Shown: positions 19,345 through 28,099 of the stretch, piece after piece | Layout: every line of letters starts with the position of its first letter | How positions within the stretch are numbered: the stretch's first letter is position 1 | From: Solimonas sp. SE-A11 | GTDB lineage: Bacteria; Pseudomonadota; Gammaproteobacteria; Nevskiales; Nevskiaceae | NCBI RefSeq assembly: GCF_030345715.1 | Contig: NZ_JAUASX010000030.1 | Location: 1 to 41,904 of the forward strand | Direction: 5' to 3' | DNA length: 41,904 nucleotides | Translations under genes and position numbers: made by a program | Notes under the pieces: model-generated | Seen by the model: only the letters and a program-made list of their open reading frames with translations | Databases searched by the model: none | Told to the model about the DNA's origin: nothing

Positions 19345-20124
19345 ATGCTCGACGCGATCTACGCCAGTATCTCCGGTCTGCAGGCCCATCAGCTGCGGCT
19401 CGATGCCTTGTCCAATAACCTGGCCAACGTCAACACGCCAGGCTTCAAGAAGGCGCGTGTCAACTTTGCCGATCTCATGTACCGCCCGGTGGAAGCCGCG
19501 GCGGCAGATTCCGAGGCGGCGGACAAGCCGCGCCAGGTTGGCCTGGGGACCGCCGTGGCCAGCACCGAGGCGATCTTCAGCCAAGGTGACCTGCGCCAGA
19601 CCCAGCGCCCGCTGGATATGGCCATCTTCGGGCAGGGCTTCATGGAGGTACAGCTGGCCGATGGCAGCTTCGCCTATACGCGCCTCGGCTCGCTGCGCCT
19701 GAACGAGACCGGGGAACTAGTCACCACCGATGGCCTGCGGGTTTCCGGCGACGTACGAGTGCCCGCCGAAGCCACGCAACTGGTCATCGACCAGGACGGC
19801 CGTATCCTGGCCACCTTGCCGGGCGAGAAGGACCCCGAGGAGATCGGTCAGCTTGAGCTCGTCGGCTTCGTCAATGCCACCGGCCTCAAGTCCATGGGTA
19901 GCGGCCTCTATGCTGCCACCTCCGAATCCGGCGATCCCTTCTACGGCAAGCCCGGTGAAGTCGGTCTGGGCAAGCTGCGCCAAGGTTTCCTGGAAATGTC
20001 GAACGTCGATTTCATCGAAGAGCTCTCCGAGCTGGTCGTGGCGCAGCGCGCCTATCAGCTCAATGCCCGTGCCCTTCAGGCGGCGGACGAAGTGCTGGCC
20101 GAGATCAACAGCCTGCGCCGCTGA
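19345..20124 (+). CDS. flgG: FlgG, distal rod protein
   Basis: This 259-residue protein is of canonical FlgG length. The N-terminal helix reads SGLQAHQLRLDALSNNLANV followed by NTPGFKK, and the C-terminal helix has NVDFIEELSELVVAQRAYQL. FlgG forms the distal rod passing through the P- and L-rings. A strong ribosome site (ggggaag) precedes the ATG. Full length and intact termini suggest a complete rod can be built. Confidence 0.95.
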   Translation: MLDAIYASISGLQAHQLRLDALSNNLANVNTPGFKKARVNFADLMYRPVEAAAADSEAADKPRQVGLGTAVASTEAIFSQGDLRQTQRPLDMAIFGQGFMEVQLADGSFAYTRLGSLRLNETGELVTTDGLRVSGDVRVPAEATQLVIDQDGRILATLPGEKDPEEIGQLELVGFVNATGLKSMGSGLYAATSESGDPFYGKPGEVGLGKLRQGFLEMSNVDFIEELSELVVAQRAYQLNARALQAADEVLAEINSLRR

Positions 20125-20126
20125 TC

Positions 20127-20834
20127 ATGAAAATGCCCTTGCCTCGCTACTGGCTGTCCTGCCTTGCACTGGCCCTGGCCGGTGTGCAGCCGGCCGCATG
20201 GTCGATGCAGGGGTGCAGCGAAGAGCCCTTGCTTCGGCAGGCCGCTGCGCAACTGCGCGGGCAGTTCGGGGAGCGTTGTGAGGTCTGCGCGCTGGGCAGC
20301 TTGCCGGAACAGGTTTGCACTGGTGCGGTCGCGGATATCTCAATTGGAGCGGCCGGCGCGCCGAATGAAGGTCGAGTGGCAGCCCGCGCGAGCCTGCGCT
20401 GTGCCGATGGCACGGTGCGCAGCCTCCCGCTGTGGTTCCAGGTTGCCGCTCCGCGGCTCACGCCGCGGGCTCGCCGGCCGCTGGTCAGCGGCACGTCTGT
20501 AGAGCCGAGTGATTTCGAATGGGTGGAACGCATGCAACCCCTGCCGGGTGACGGCTGGAGCGCCGATGGATGGACCGCCGGCAGCAAGCGGCTGGTGCGC
20601 CCCCTGCGTGCCGGTGATGTATTGCACGCCCGGTACCTGCGGAGCTCTGCCGCCGTCGAGTCCGGCGCACGGGTCGAGGCGGCGCTGGTGCAGGGTAAGG
20701 TCAGCCTGCGTCTGGATGCTATCGCCATGGGGGAGGGAGCACCGGGCGAGCGTATCCGGGTGAAGCGAGGGCAGGACGGCAAATCGATGCCTGCGCGGGT
20801 GACAGGAAGTAATAGTGTGGAGTTGTTGCCGTGA
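20127..20834 (+). CDS. flgA: FlgA, P-ring assembly chaperone
   Basis: A 235-residue protein with a signal peptide (lysine at position 2, hydrophobic LSCLALALAGV, small residues near 25). The C-terminal half has the SAF-like FlgA fold: PRARRPLVSGTSVEPSDFE-like segments, LVRPLRAGDVL and a final segment ending RVKRGQDGKSMPARVTGSN. FlgA acts in the periplasm to help FlgI form the P-ring. Its stop overlaps the flgH GTG start. A CSEE-xx-L...CEVC cysteine set in the N-terminal half is less usual and could form disulphides. Confidence 0.85.
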   Translation: MKMPLPRYWLSCLALALAGVQPAAWSMQGCSEEPLLRQAAAQLRGQFGERCEVCALGSLPEQVCTGAVADISIGAAGAPNEGRVAARASLRCADGTVRSLPLWFQVAAPRLTPRARRPLVSGTSVEPSDFEWVERMQPLPGDGWSADGWTAGSKRLVRPLRAGDVLHARYLRSSAAVESGARVEAALVQGKVSLRLDAIAMGEGAPGERIRVKRGQDGKSMPARVTGSNSVELLP

Positions 20835-21415
20835 ATAAACGATCGATGCGTCGCCTGCTGCCAGCCCTGGGTCTGTTGATGCTCCAGGCCTCGCCCCTTC
20901 AGGCCGACAATCTTTACGACGAAAGAAGCTTCCGTCCCCTGGCCGGCGACGTGCGCGCCCGTGAGGTCGGCGACTCCCTGACAGTGCTCATCGTGGAGAC
21001 TTCATCGGCGGAAAGCCGCGCCAATTCTTCCGAGGACTCAGGTTTCTCGTTTGATGCCGGCGTCAAAGATGCGTCCGGTCCGTCCTCGGTGGGTCTGGAC
21101 GTGGAGTCCAGCAGCGATGGCGCGGCCCGCACCACGCGCGGCGGCAATCTGCGGGCTCAGATTTCGGCGCGTGTGGAGAAGAGGCTGGACAATGGTGACC
21201 TGTTCATCCGGGGCCACCAGATGATTCGTGTCAATGGCGAGGAACAGGAAATCCGCCTGGAAGGGGTGGTTCGGCCGGTCGACATCGCTGGTGCCAACGT
21301 CGTGCTGTCCTCGCGCATCATGGACGCGCGCATTGAGTACAAAGGCAAGGGCTGGGTATCACGGTCTCAGCGCCCGGGCATCTTCCGCCGACTCCTGATT
21401 TTCATGGGCTTTTGA
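20831..21415 (+). CDS. flgH: FlgH-like L-ring protein without a lipobox
   Basis: A 194-residue protein with a signal peptide (KRSMRRLLPALGLLMLQASP) and FlgH core motifs: LYDERSFRPLAGDVRAREVGDSLTV-type start, ISARVEKRLDNGDLFIRG, and NGEEQEIRLEGVVRP. FlgH normally forms the outer-membrane L-ring as a lipoprotein. Here the signal region ends LQASPLQADNLY with no cysteine, so lipid anchoring is not expected unless the start is wrong. The length is a little short for the family. GTG 20831 overlaps the flgA stop; I see no better upstream start that would add a cysteine. Confidence 0.88.
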   Translation: MNKRSMRRLLPALGLLMLQASPLQADNLYDERSFRPLAGDVRAREVGDSLTVLIVETSSAESRANSSEDSGFSFDAGVKDASGPSSVGLDVESSSDGAARTTRGGNLRAQISARVEKRLDNGDLFIRGHQMIRVNGEEQEIRLEGVVRPVDIAGANVVLSSRIMDARIEYKGKGWVSRSQRPGIFRRLLIFMGF

Positions 21416-21417
21416 TC

Positions 21418-22557
21418 ATGCGCATATATCTTGCTCTCTCCGCGCTGATCGCCCTGCTGCTCGCCGGCCCCTCCGCGGCAGTTGAAACTTCCGCGCCGGT
21501 GCGCCTGAAGGACCTCGTGCGGATCGACAATGCACGCTCGAATCCGCTCGTCGGCTATGGTCTGGTGACGGGCCTGGCTGGGACCGGCGACAGTAGCCGA
21601 AGCCGCGCCACCACGCAGTCCATCGCCAATACCCTGAATCGCCTGGGTCTGAATGTCGACCCGGCCCTGCTCAACAGCCGCAATACGGCAGCGGTCCTGG
21701 TCACCGCCTCGCTGCCACCCTTCGCCAACGTTGGGGATACGCTCGATATCAACGTGTCCTCGCTGGGGGACGCCCGCAGCATTGCCGGCGGCACGCTATT
21801 GATGACACCGCTGCAGGGACCTAACGACGTGATTTATGCGCTCGCACAAGGTCCCGTGACGGTCGGTGGTTTCCGTTACGACGCTTTCGGCAACCTGGTA
21901 CAGAAGAACCACCCCACGGTCGGGGTGGTCAGCGCTGGCGCTACGGTGGAAAAGCGCATGACCACCACGGTACTCACCGAGGAGGGCACGTTGCACCTGA
22001 TCCTGAGGGAGCCGGATTTCACCACCGCTGGACGCATCGTTGATGCCTTGCTTGGTGAGTTCGGGAACAAGCGCCAGGGCAGGGACATTCTCGCCGCCGG
22101 ACCGGACCGTATCCTGGTTCGTCTTGCCGACTATGAGCAGATGCAGATGGTCGATGTGCTGCGCCGGATCGAGGCGCTTACCGTGGTACCGGATCTGGTG
22201 GCCCGCGTCGTGGTCAACGAGCGCACCGGCACCATTGTGAGCGGGGGCGACGTCAGACTGGCCGCGGCCTCGATTACCCATGGTGATCTGAGGGTGAACA
22301 TCGAGACTGACTATTTGGTGTCGCAGCCCGGTTTTGTTTCCCGCACCGGAGGTGGCGTGCGCACGGCGATAGTACCCGACACGACGATCACCGCCACGGA
22401 GTCGTCCTCGCACACTGTCAGCGTCGGAGCTGGGGCGACGGTCACCGATCTGGCCGTGGCCCTGAATCGGATTTCGGCCACGCCACGTGATGTCATCACC
22501 ATCTTCCAGGCCTTGCACCGCGCCGGCGCGCTGCGTGCCGAGTTCATCATCCAGTAG
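21418..22557 (+). CDS. flgI: FlgI, periplasmic P-ring protein
   Basis: A 379-residue protein with signal peptide (LALSALIALLLAGPSAA) and classic FlgI motifs: NPLVGYGLVTGLAGTGDS, SLGDARSIAGGTLLMTPL and the C-terminal DVITIFQALHRAGALRAEF. FlgI forms the P-ring in the peptidoglycan layer. I prefer ATG 21418; TTG 21412, overlapping flgH, would add two residues. The gene is full length. No flgJ follows it, unlike most flagellar operons; flgB comes next. Confidence 0.95.
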   Translation: MRIYLALSALIALLLAGPSAAVETSAPVRLKDLVRIDNARSNPLVGYGLVTGLAGTGDSSRSRATTQSIANTLNRLGLNVDPALLNSRNTAAVLVTASLPPFANVGDTLDINVSSLGDARSIAGGTLLMTPLQGPNDVIYALAQGPVTVGGFRYDAFGNLVQKNHPTVGVVSAGATVEKRMTTTVLTEEGTLHLILREPDFTTAGRIVDALLGEFGNKRQGRDILAAGPDRILVRLADYEQMQMVDVLRRIEALTVVPDLVARVVVNERTGTIVSGGDVRLAAASITHGDLRVNIETDYLVSQPGFVSRTGGGVRTAIVPDTTITATESSSHTVSVGAGATVTDLAVALNRISATPRDVITIFQALHRAGALRAEFIIQ

Positions 22558-22575
22558 CGTTCCGGAGCCCCCTTT

Positions 22576-22953
22576 ATGAGCGACCCCCTTAGCAGCGTGA
22601 CCTTCGACCTGGCGGTAGCCTCACTGGATCTCAGTATGGCCCGCCACCGGCTGATTGCCGCCAACATCGCCAACCACAAGACGGCCGGGTATGAGCCTCA
22701 GCGGCTCGATTTTGAAAGCCAACTGACGGCGATAAACGCCTCCATCGAATCAGGTGCCTCCCAGGCGGAGGTGAGAGAGCAGCTCCGCCGCCTCGTGGAG
22801 AACCTTCCGGTCGAGGTCCAGGGCGGTCAGACCGTGCAGCTCGACGACGAGATGAACCAGCTGCTGGCCAACACCCTGCACTACAACGCGGTGTTGACCG
22901 GGCTTGGCAAGCTCGGCGCCCTCAACAAGATTGCGATTGACGGAGCAGTGTGA
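22576..22953 (+). CDS. flgB: FlgB, proximal rod protein
   Basis: A 125-residue protein with the FlgB N-terminal helix (ARHRLIAANIANHKTAGYEP) and a C-terminal helix starting at VQLDDEMNQLLANTLHYNAV. FlgB joins the rod to the MS-ring/FliE. The start has ggag eight bases upstream. Its stop overlaps the flgC start (TGATG). Confidence 0.92.
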   Translation: MSDPLSSVTFDLAVASLDLSMARHRLIAANIANHKTAGYEPQRLDFESQLTAINASIESGASQAEVREQLRRLVENLPVEVQGGQTVQLDDEMNQLLANTLHYNAVLTGLGKLGALNKIAIDGAV

Positions 22954-23390
22954 TGAGCGATTATCTGGGAATCCTCGACGTCAGCGCAGCAGGCATGCGC
23001 ACGGAGCGCATGCGTCTGGAGGTGGCTGCACTTAACCTGGCCAATGCACAGTCCGTGAAGGCACCGGATGGCAGCCTGTACCGTCCGCAGCGCGTCGTCT
23101 CAACGGCTGCAGCGGCCCTTAGCACGGGCTTTGCGGAGCACATGGATGCCGATGATCTGGCGGAGCTGCCCTCCGCCGAAGTGATCGAGGCCGACGTGGC
23201 CCCGCGCCGCCTGCACCAGCCGGATCATCCTTATGCGGACAAGGACGGCTTCATCGAGATGCCGACGGTCGATCCAGCGGTCGAGATGAGCGAGATCATT
23301 ACTGCCGTGCGCGCCTATGAGGCGAACGTCAAGGTCGTCAGCGCCGCCAAGTCGATGATGACGCGCGCGCTGGAAATCGGAGAACGCTGA
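22953..23390 (+). CDS. flgC: FlgC, proximal rod protein
   Basis: A 145-residue rod protein: SAAGMRTERMRLEVAALNLA near the N-terminus and VDPAVEMSEIITAVRAYEAN at the C-terminus, both typical of FlgC. ATG 22953 overlaps the flgB stop; a GTG just before it would add one residue. The stop shares a base with the fliE ATG, so flgB-flgC-fliE are translationally coupled. Confidence 0.93.
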   Translation: MSDYLGILDVSAAGMRTERMRLEVAALNLANAQSVKAPDGSLYRPQRVVSTAAAALSTGFAEHMDADDLAELPSAEVIEADVAPRRLHQPDHPYADKDGFIEMPTVDPAVEMSEIITAVRAYEANVKVVSAAKSMMTRALEIGER

Positions 23391-23698
23391 TGGCTATCGA
23401 AGCAATCGCCGCGGTCAGCGGCACAGAAGCCCTGACCGGCACGCTGCCGGCGGCAAGCCTCGCGCCCCTGCGTGAGCCCTCGACCCTGTTCGCGGCTGTC
23501 AGCGACCAGATCGCCACTACGGACCAGCGCATCCATGCGGCGGGTGAGTCGGTACGCCAGTTGGCGGCTGGCGAGATCGAGGACCTGCACGGGGTAATGC
23601 TTGACCTGGAGAAGGCCAAGCTCTCGATGAGCTTGATTGTCCAGGTCCGAAATCGTCTCCTGGAGTCGTACCAGGAAGTCATGCGGATGCAGATCTAA
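23390..23698 (+). CDS. fliE: FliE, MS-ring/rod junction protein
   Basis: A 102-residue protein ending in the conserved FliE helix (VMLDLEKAKLSMSLIVQVRN then RLLESYQEVMRMQI). FliE is the first substrate of the export gate and links FliF to FlgB. It starts at the flgC stop and ends four bases before fliF. Confidence 0.92.
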   Translation: MAIEAIAAVSGTEALTGTLPAASLAPLREPSTLFAAVSDQIATTDQRIHAAGESVRQLAAGEIEDLHGVMLDLEKAKLSMSLIVQVRNRLLESYQEVMRMQI

Positions 23699-23701
23699 AC
23701 C

Positions 23702-25114
23702 ATGGACAAGGTTTCTGACAACAAATCGTGGGCGAACTGGTGGTCGGGCAGGTCTGGGCGCGATCAGTTGGTGATCGCCTCGGCAGTAGGCGTGATCCTG
23801 GTCTTCTTCGCCGCCGCCGTGGCCTGGGCGCTGATGCCGCAGTACCGTCTCCTGCTGTCCAATCTCAGCGCCGAGGATGCTGCCAACATCGCCAACCAGT
23901 TGGCCCTGGAGAAGATCCGTTACCGTCTGGACGAGAAGAACGGTCGCCTGATGGTCGATGAGGCGGACCTGGACCTGGCGCGGATGTATGTGATGGAGCG
24001 TGGTCTGCCGCAGAATCAGCCGGTCGGATTCGAGCTGTTCGATGAGTCCGATTTCGGCATGACCGACTTCAATCAGCGCATCAACTACCAGCGTGCACTG
24101 GAGGGGGAGCTGACCCGCACGATCATGGCCCTGGACGAGGTCGACCATGCGCGCTTGCACCTGGTGATCCCCGAGGTCAGCCTGTTCAAGCGACAGGACG
24201 AGGTGCCAAAGGCTTCGCTGACCTTGTCGCTCAAGCCGGGTGCCACCCTGAGTCAACGCAGCGTGCAAGGCATCCAGAACCTGATCGCCTCGGCCGTGCC
24301 GGGACTGGTTTCCGAGCGTGTCGCCATCCACGACAACTTCGGCTCCCCACTGTCGACCGCCACAGCCGATCCGCTGTCTGGGGGAATCGTGGCAGCGCGC
24401 CTGGAGGCAAAGCGCAGTTACGAGGCTTACTTGTCCCGCAAGGCTCAGGATGTACTCGACCGCAGTTTCGGTGTCGGCGCCGCGGCTGTGATGGTGGATG
24501 TCGAGGTCGATCATGATCGCAAGCAGTTGACGCGTTCCGAGGTCCTGCCGGTGCGGGAGGGTGTGACGGGTGCGGTGACCGGCCTGCGTTCACTGCGCGG
24601 TAGTCCCGGAGCAGACGGCGAGGGTGAGGAGATCTCCGATCTGGCCCCGCGCAATGCCACCGCCGAGGTGAAGTACGAAGTGGGCCGGCAGGAAGAGAAA
24701 ATCGACGTGACGGCCGGAGCCATCCGCCGCATGACGGTCGGTGTGCTCGTGCCGGTGGGTACCCTGCCCGAGGAGCGCCAGCGCATCGCCGACACCATCG
24801 CCAATGCCATCGGTCTGGATACGAGGTCCCGCGGCGACTCCATCACCGTGCAGGAGTTGGGCGCCGCCGCGCGCACCCTCCGCATGGCCGAGAAGCTGGA
24901 ACCCATGCCGGCGGCCACAAGTACCGTAATCGACTGGAAGAAGACCGCTCTGCTGGTCGCTACCGTCTTGGCCGTCTTGGCATTGCTGCTCGCCGTCTAC
25001 TCCTGGATGCGCAGCGGGGGGCAGCTGTCCCAGACCGAGCGCGAGCAACTGCTCAAGGATGTCCGTGGCCTGCTGGAGCGCATGGATGCGCCAGCCGGGA
25101 GAGCCGTGCCGTGA
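23702..25114 (+). CDS. fliF: FliF, MS-ring protein with a short C-terminal tail
   Basis: A 470-residue protein with a first membrane span at about residues 25-46, ring-building motifs (LLSNLSAEDAANIANQL, RGLPQNQPVGFELFDES, FNQRINYQRALEGELTRTI) and a second span at about 415-436. FliF forms the MS-ring that houses the export gate. Typical FliF proteins are around 530-570 residues and carry a cytoplasmic tail that binds the FliG N-terminal domain. Here only about 34 residues follow the second span (ending MDAPAGRAVP), and the usual tail is not recognisable. This matches the reduced FliG-like protein encoded next. The stop overlaps the next gene's GTG. Confidence 0.93.
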   Translation: MDKVSDNKSWANWWSGRSGRDQLVIASAVGVILVFFAAAVAWALMPQYRLLLSNLSAEDAANIANQLALEKIRYRLDEKNGRLMVDEADLDLARMYVMERGLPQNQPVGFELFDESDFGMTDFNQRINYQRALEGELTRTIMALDEVDHARLHLVIPEVSLFKRQDEVPKASLTLSLKPGATLSQRSVQGIQNLIASAVPGLVSERVAIHDNFGSPLSTATADPLSGGIVAARLEAKRSYEAYLSRKAQDVLDRSFGVGAAAVMVDVEVDHDRKQLTRSEVLPVREGVTGAVTGLRSLRGSPGADGEGEEISDLAPRNATAEVKYEVGRQEEKIDVTAGAIRRMTVGVLVPVGTLPEERQRIADTIANAIGLDTRSRGDSITVQELGAAARTLRMAEKLEPMPAATSTVIDWKKTALLVATVLAVLALLLAVYSWMRSGGQLSQTEREQLLKDVRGLLERMDAPAGRAVP

Positions 25115-25596
25115 ACAGCGTCCGTTCCGTGGCCTTGCTACTGGCACAATTGCACGCCGGCGACCGGCGCTGGCTGCTGTCACAGCTGGACCCGGCGCAG
25201 CAGCAGAGAATCGGTTCCGAGCTTCAGGCCGTGCTGCGCCTGCCTCGAGCTACCCGGCGCCGTGAGGCTGCTCGCGTCTCGTCGCCCACCGCGCTCGCGG
25301 AGCGCAAGGCCGCGCCCTCCGAAGAAGTTCATGAGCTGCAGCCCCTGATCGATCGGATCGACCGGGCGGATGAATCGCGCATGATGGCCTTGTGGCAGGG
25401 CAGCGCCCCCTGGCTGCTGCAAGCCTTCCTTGCGGTACATCCCTGGCGCTACAGCGCGGCGCTGCGCTCGCTGCTGCCCACGTCGCGCATGGCTGCGTCG
25501 GCCGGCGGGCAAAGGCCGTTGCTGGTGCGCCGCCGGCTGCTCGAGTCAGTGCTCGCAGTGCTGGAGCGCGAGGCGCCGCTGGAGGCCCTGCGATGA
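25111..25596 (+). CDS. Reduced FliG-like protein between fliF and fliH
   Basis: A 161-residue protein in the exact position of fliG. The start (SVALLLAQLHAGDRRWLLSQ) resembles the FliG N-terminal helix pair, and WLLQAFLAVHPWRYSAALRS followed by LLP resembles the FliG middle domain (HPQ..A..L..LP). A full FliG is about 330 residues and ends in a torque domain with conserved charged residues; that domain is missing and the gene ends cleanly before fliH. I read this as a FliG reduced to its structural part, linking the MS-ring to the FliM-like/FliN complex without motor function. Homology is weak by eye and position is the main support. GTG 25111 overlaps the fliF stop. Confidence 0.6.
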   Translation: MNSVRSVALLLAQLHAGDRRWLLSQLDPAQQQRIGSELQAVLRLPRATRRREAARVSSPTALAERKAAPSEEVHELQPLIDRIDRADESRMMALWQGSAPWLLQAFLAVHPWRYSAALRSLLPTSRMAASAGGQRPLLVRRRLLESVLAVLEREAPLEALR

Positions 25597-26348
25597 GCAC
25601 AGTCATCAAGACCGCCCGGATTTCCCAGACGCCGCTGTCACTGGAGCGTTCTCCGCGCCAGGGCGCCGAGCGTCGCCCGCCGCAGCGCGAATCTGTTCAC
25701 GTTTCTCCAGCTGGGGGCGTTGCGCCGCGGGTCGAGGCGCGTGTTGCTGCCGAGGCCTTGGCGCAGGTGCCGCAACTGGCGCCCGCGTTGACACCGCCCC
25801 CGGACGCAGCCCAGCGCGAGGCCGAGCGCCAGGACCTGGCTCGCCGCCAGGAGCGCGCCGAAAGGGAGGGCTATGAACGCGGCTTGCAGAAGGCCGACGT
25901 AGAGTCCGAGCGTCAGCGCAAGGAAGAGCTGCAGCGCCTGCGTGCTCTGACCGAGTCGCTGGAAGCAGAACGCAACCGTTTTGTGGGCCGGCTTGAGGAT
26001 GGCGCTGTCGAGATTGTGTTCGAATCCCTGGCGCGGCTGCTTGGCCGTGCTCTGGCGGGTTCCGCAGGTGTTGCGGCGGCCGTGCGCGAGGTCATCGACC
26101 AGCATGCCGCCGGCCAGAAGACCCTGGCGATCCGCGTCGCACCCGCTGATCTGGAACTGCTCGGGGAAGCCGGCATAGCCGCGATCCGCAGCGGCCTGCG
26201 AGCCGATATCCAGTTCGAGGCCGACGAGCGGCTGCACCCTGGCGGCTGCCTGATCGATATGCCCTCCGGCAGCCTCGACGCCCGCCTGGAGTTCCAGATG
26301 GAACGGCTCAAGCAGGCCCTGCTCGACGCCCGGCGCTCGGGCGAATAA
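25593..26348 (+). CDS. fliH: FliH, ATPase regulator/stator of the export complex
   Basis: The 251-residue protein starts at ATG 25593, overlapping the FliG-like stop; the open frame further upstream is a shadow. A disordered N-terminal half leads into a charged coiled coil (RRQERAEREGYERGLQKADV onwards) and the FliH/SctL C-terminal domain (VIDQHAAGQKTLAIRVAPAD, FEADERLHPGGCLIDMPSG). FliH binds FliI and docks it to FliN/FlhA. Order fliH-fliI-fliJ is standard. Confidence 0.88.
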   Translation: MSTVIKTARISQTPLSLERSPRQGAERRPPQRESVHVSPAGGVAPRVEARVAAEALAQVPQLAPALTPPPDAAQREAERQDLARRQERAEREGYERGLQKADVESERQRKEELQRLRALTESLEAERNRFVGRLEDGAVEIVFESLARLLGRALAGSAGVAAAVREVIDQHAAGQKTLAIRVAPADLELLGEAGIAAIRSGLRADIQFEADERLHPGGCLIDMPSGSLDARLEFQMERLKQALLDARRSGE

Positions 26349-26351
26349 GTC

Positions 26352-27671
26352 ATGCTCTTCGATCGGTATGCCTCTGCAGTGCGCAACGTCGACCTGGTCG
26401 CCAGGACCGGTCGTGTGGTCGCCTGCCAGGGCAATACGATTGAATCGGCAGGCCCCAGCGCCTTCCTCGGTGAGTTGTGCGAGATTTACGCCGCGCCGGG
26501 CTTCCAGCCCATTCACGCGGAGGTGATCGGCTTCCGGCAGTCCTCGGTTCTGTTGATGCCTTATGGAGACACGCGCGGCATCCGTCCCGGCTGCGAAGTG
26601 TTGGCTTCAGGGCGCAGTCCCTCCATGCCGGTTGGCGAGCTGCTGCTGGGTCGGGTGATCGACGGCTTCGGCATGCCGATTGATGACAAAGGTCCCATCG
26701 ACCGTAATGAGGCTGTGAGCCTGCTCGCCAAGGCACCCAACCCGGTGCAGCGAAGCCGCATCCGCGACGTCTTCGAGACCGGCGTGAAGATGATCGATGG
26801 CTGCCTGACGGTAGGTTGTGGCCAGCGCATCGGCATCTTTTCCGGCAGCGGTGTCGGCAAGAGCACGCTGATGGGCATGATTGCCCGCCACAGTGCCGCC
26901 GATGTGAACGTCATCGCCCTGATCGGCGAGCGAGGCCGCGAGGTTCGGGACTTCATCGAGGAACACCTGGGCACAGCGCTGCGCAGGTCGGTGGTCATTG
27001 TCGCTACTTCCGATCAGCCGGCGCTGGCCCGCACCCGCGCGGCCTATGGCGCCGTGGTGCTGGCCGAGTATTTCCGTGACAGGGGGCGCAAGGTCGCCCT
27101 GATGATGGACTCGCTGACCCGCCTGTCGATGGCGCAGCGCGAAATCGGCCTTGCCGCAGGCGAGCCGCCGACGGTACGTGGCTATACCCCCTCGGCTTTC
27201 GCCGTGCTGCCTGCTTTGCTGGAGCGTATCGGCTGCGGGACGGAGGGCAAAGGTGCCATCACCGGCTTTCTCACCGTATTGGTCGAGGGCGACGACCTGT
27301 CCGAGCCGGTTGCCGATCATGCGCGTGCAATCCTGGACGGCCACATCGTGCTGTCGCGGGCCCTGGCACATCAGGGTCGCTATCCCGCGATCGATCTTGC
27401 GCAAAGCATCAGCCGCGTGTCGCGCCAGGTGTCTCGGCCCGAGGACGTGCGTCTGGCGGACGCCAGCATGCAGATCTGGGAGGCCTACGAGAACTCCAAG
27501 GATATGGTCGACTATGGTGCCTACAAGCCTGGCCTTAACCCGGAGCTGGATCGCGCCATCCGCCTGATGCCGGAATTGAAGCGCTTCTTCGCCCAGCGCA
27601 TCGATGAGTCGATCAGCCGCGAGGACAGCCTGCGGCAGCTTACGGCGATCCTCGGGGAGACACGCAAATGA
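26352..27671 (+). CDS. fliI: FliI, export ATPase
   Basis: A 439-residue F1-beta-type ATPase of normal length. Walker A is GSGVGKST at about residue 165, followed by NVIALIGERGREVRDFIEEH; the Walker B region is KVALMMDSLTRLSMAQREIG and the family motif PSAFAVLPALLERIG follows. FliI forms a hexamer under the gate and drives substrate unfolding/entry. It starts three bases after fliH and overlaps fliJ at its end. All catalytic motifs look intact. Confidence 0.97.
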   Translation: MLFDRYASAVRNVDLVARTGRVVACQGNTIESAGPSAFLGELCEIYAAPGFQPIHAEVIGFRQSSVLLMPYGDTRGIRPGCEVLASGRSPSMPVGELLLGRVIDGFGMPIDDKGPIDRNEAVSLLAKAPNPVQRSRIRDVFETGVKMIDGCLTVGCGQRIGIFSGSGVGKSTLMGMIARHSAADVNVIALIGERGREVRDFIEEHLGTALRRSVVIVATSDQPALARTRAAYGAVVLAEYFRDRGRKVALMMDSLTRLSMAQREIGLAAGEPPTVRGYTPSAFAVLPALLERIGCGTEGKGAITGFLTVLVEGDDLSEPVADHARAILDGHIVLSRALAHQGRYPAIDLAQSISRVSRQVSRPEDVRLADASMQIWEAYENSKDMVDYGAYKPGLNPELDRAIRLMPELKRFFAQRIDESISREDSLRQLTAILGETRK

Positions 27672-28099
27672 GGCAGCGGCAGGCCCTGCGGGTATTGCAC
27701 AGGCTCAATGAGCTGCAGCTGGTGGAACGCCGTGTCGAGGCTGCGCAGAAGCGCTTGGCGGTTACTGCCAGCACGGCGCTGTGCGAACGTCAGGACGGCT
27801 ACCTGGACTATGTCGGACGGCGCCTGACTGCCGACGGCCCTCTGCAGGCTGAGGACTTCCGGGCTGAATCTGACCGTTTCCAGGTCGCGCTGGATAACCG
27901 TGCGCTGCTCGGCAGGCGCCTGGAGGCCGATGAGGCTGCTTTGGATGTGTCCGTTCGCGAGTGCTTTGGCTTGGAGCGTCGCAACAAGACACTGCAACAG
28001 GTCATGAGCACCCGTCGCCAGACTGAGCAGCGCCTCGAAGATCAGCAGTGGCTACGAGAGATGGACGAGCTCTGGTCGCAGCGGAAGGGGCAGGCATGA
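27668..28099 (+). CDS. fliJ: FliJ, central stalk of the export ATPase
   Basis: A 143-residue, highly charged, almost wholly helical protein (RVLHRLNELQLVERRVEAAQ ... RQTEQRLEDQQWLREMDELW) consistent with the two-helix coiled coil of FliJ/SctO. It starts within the fliI stop and its own stop overlaps the next ATG. FliJ links the FliI hexamer to FlhA. Confidence 0.85.
   Translation: MRQRQALRVLHRLNELQLVERRVEAAQKRLAVTASTALCERQDGYLDYVGRRLTADGPLQAEDFRAESDRFQVALDNRALLGRRLEADEAALDVSVRECFGLERRNKTLQQVMSTRRQTEQRLEDQQWLREMDELWSQRKGQA

Noticed and set aside
25392-25592. Upstream extension of the fliH frame
   Set aside because: It overlaps the FliG-like gene and lacks FliH character; ATG 25593 overlaps the previous stop as elsewhere in the block.
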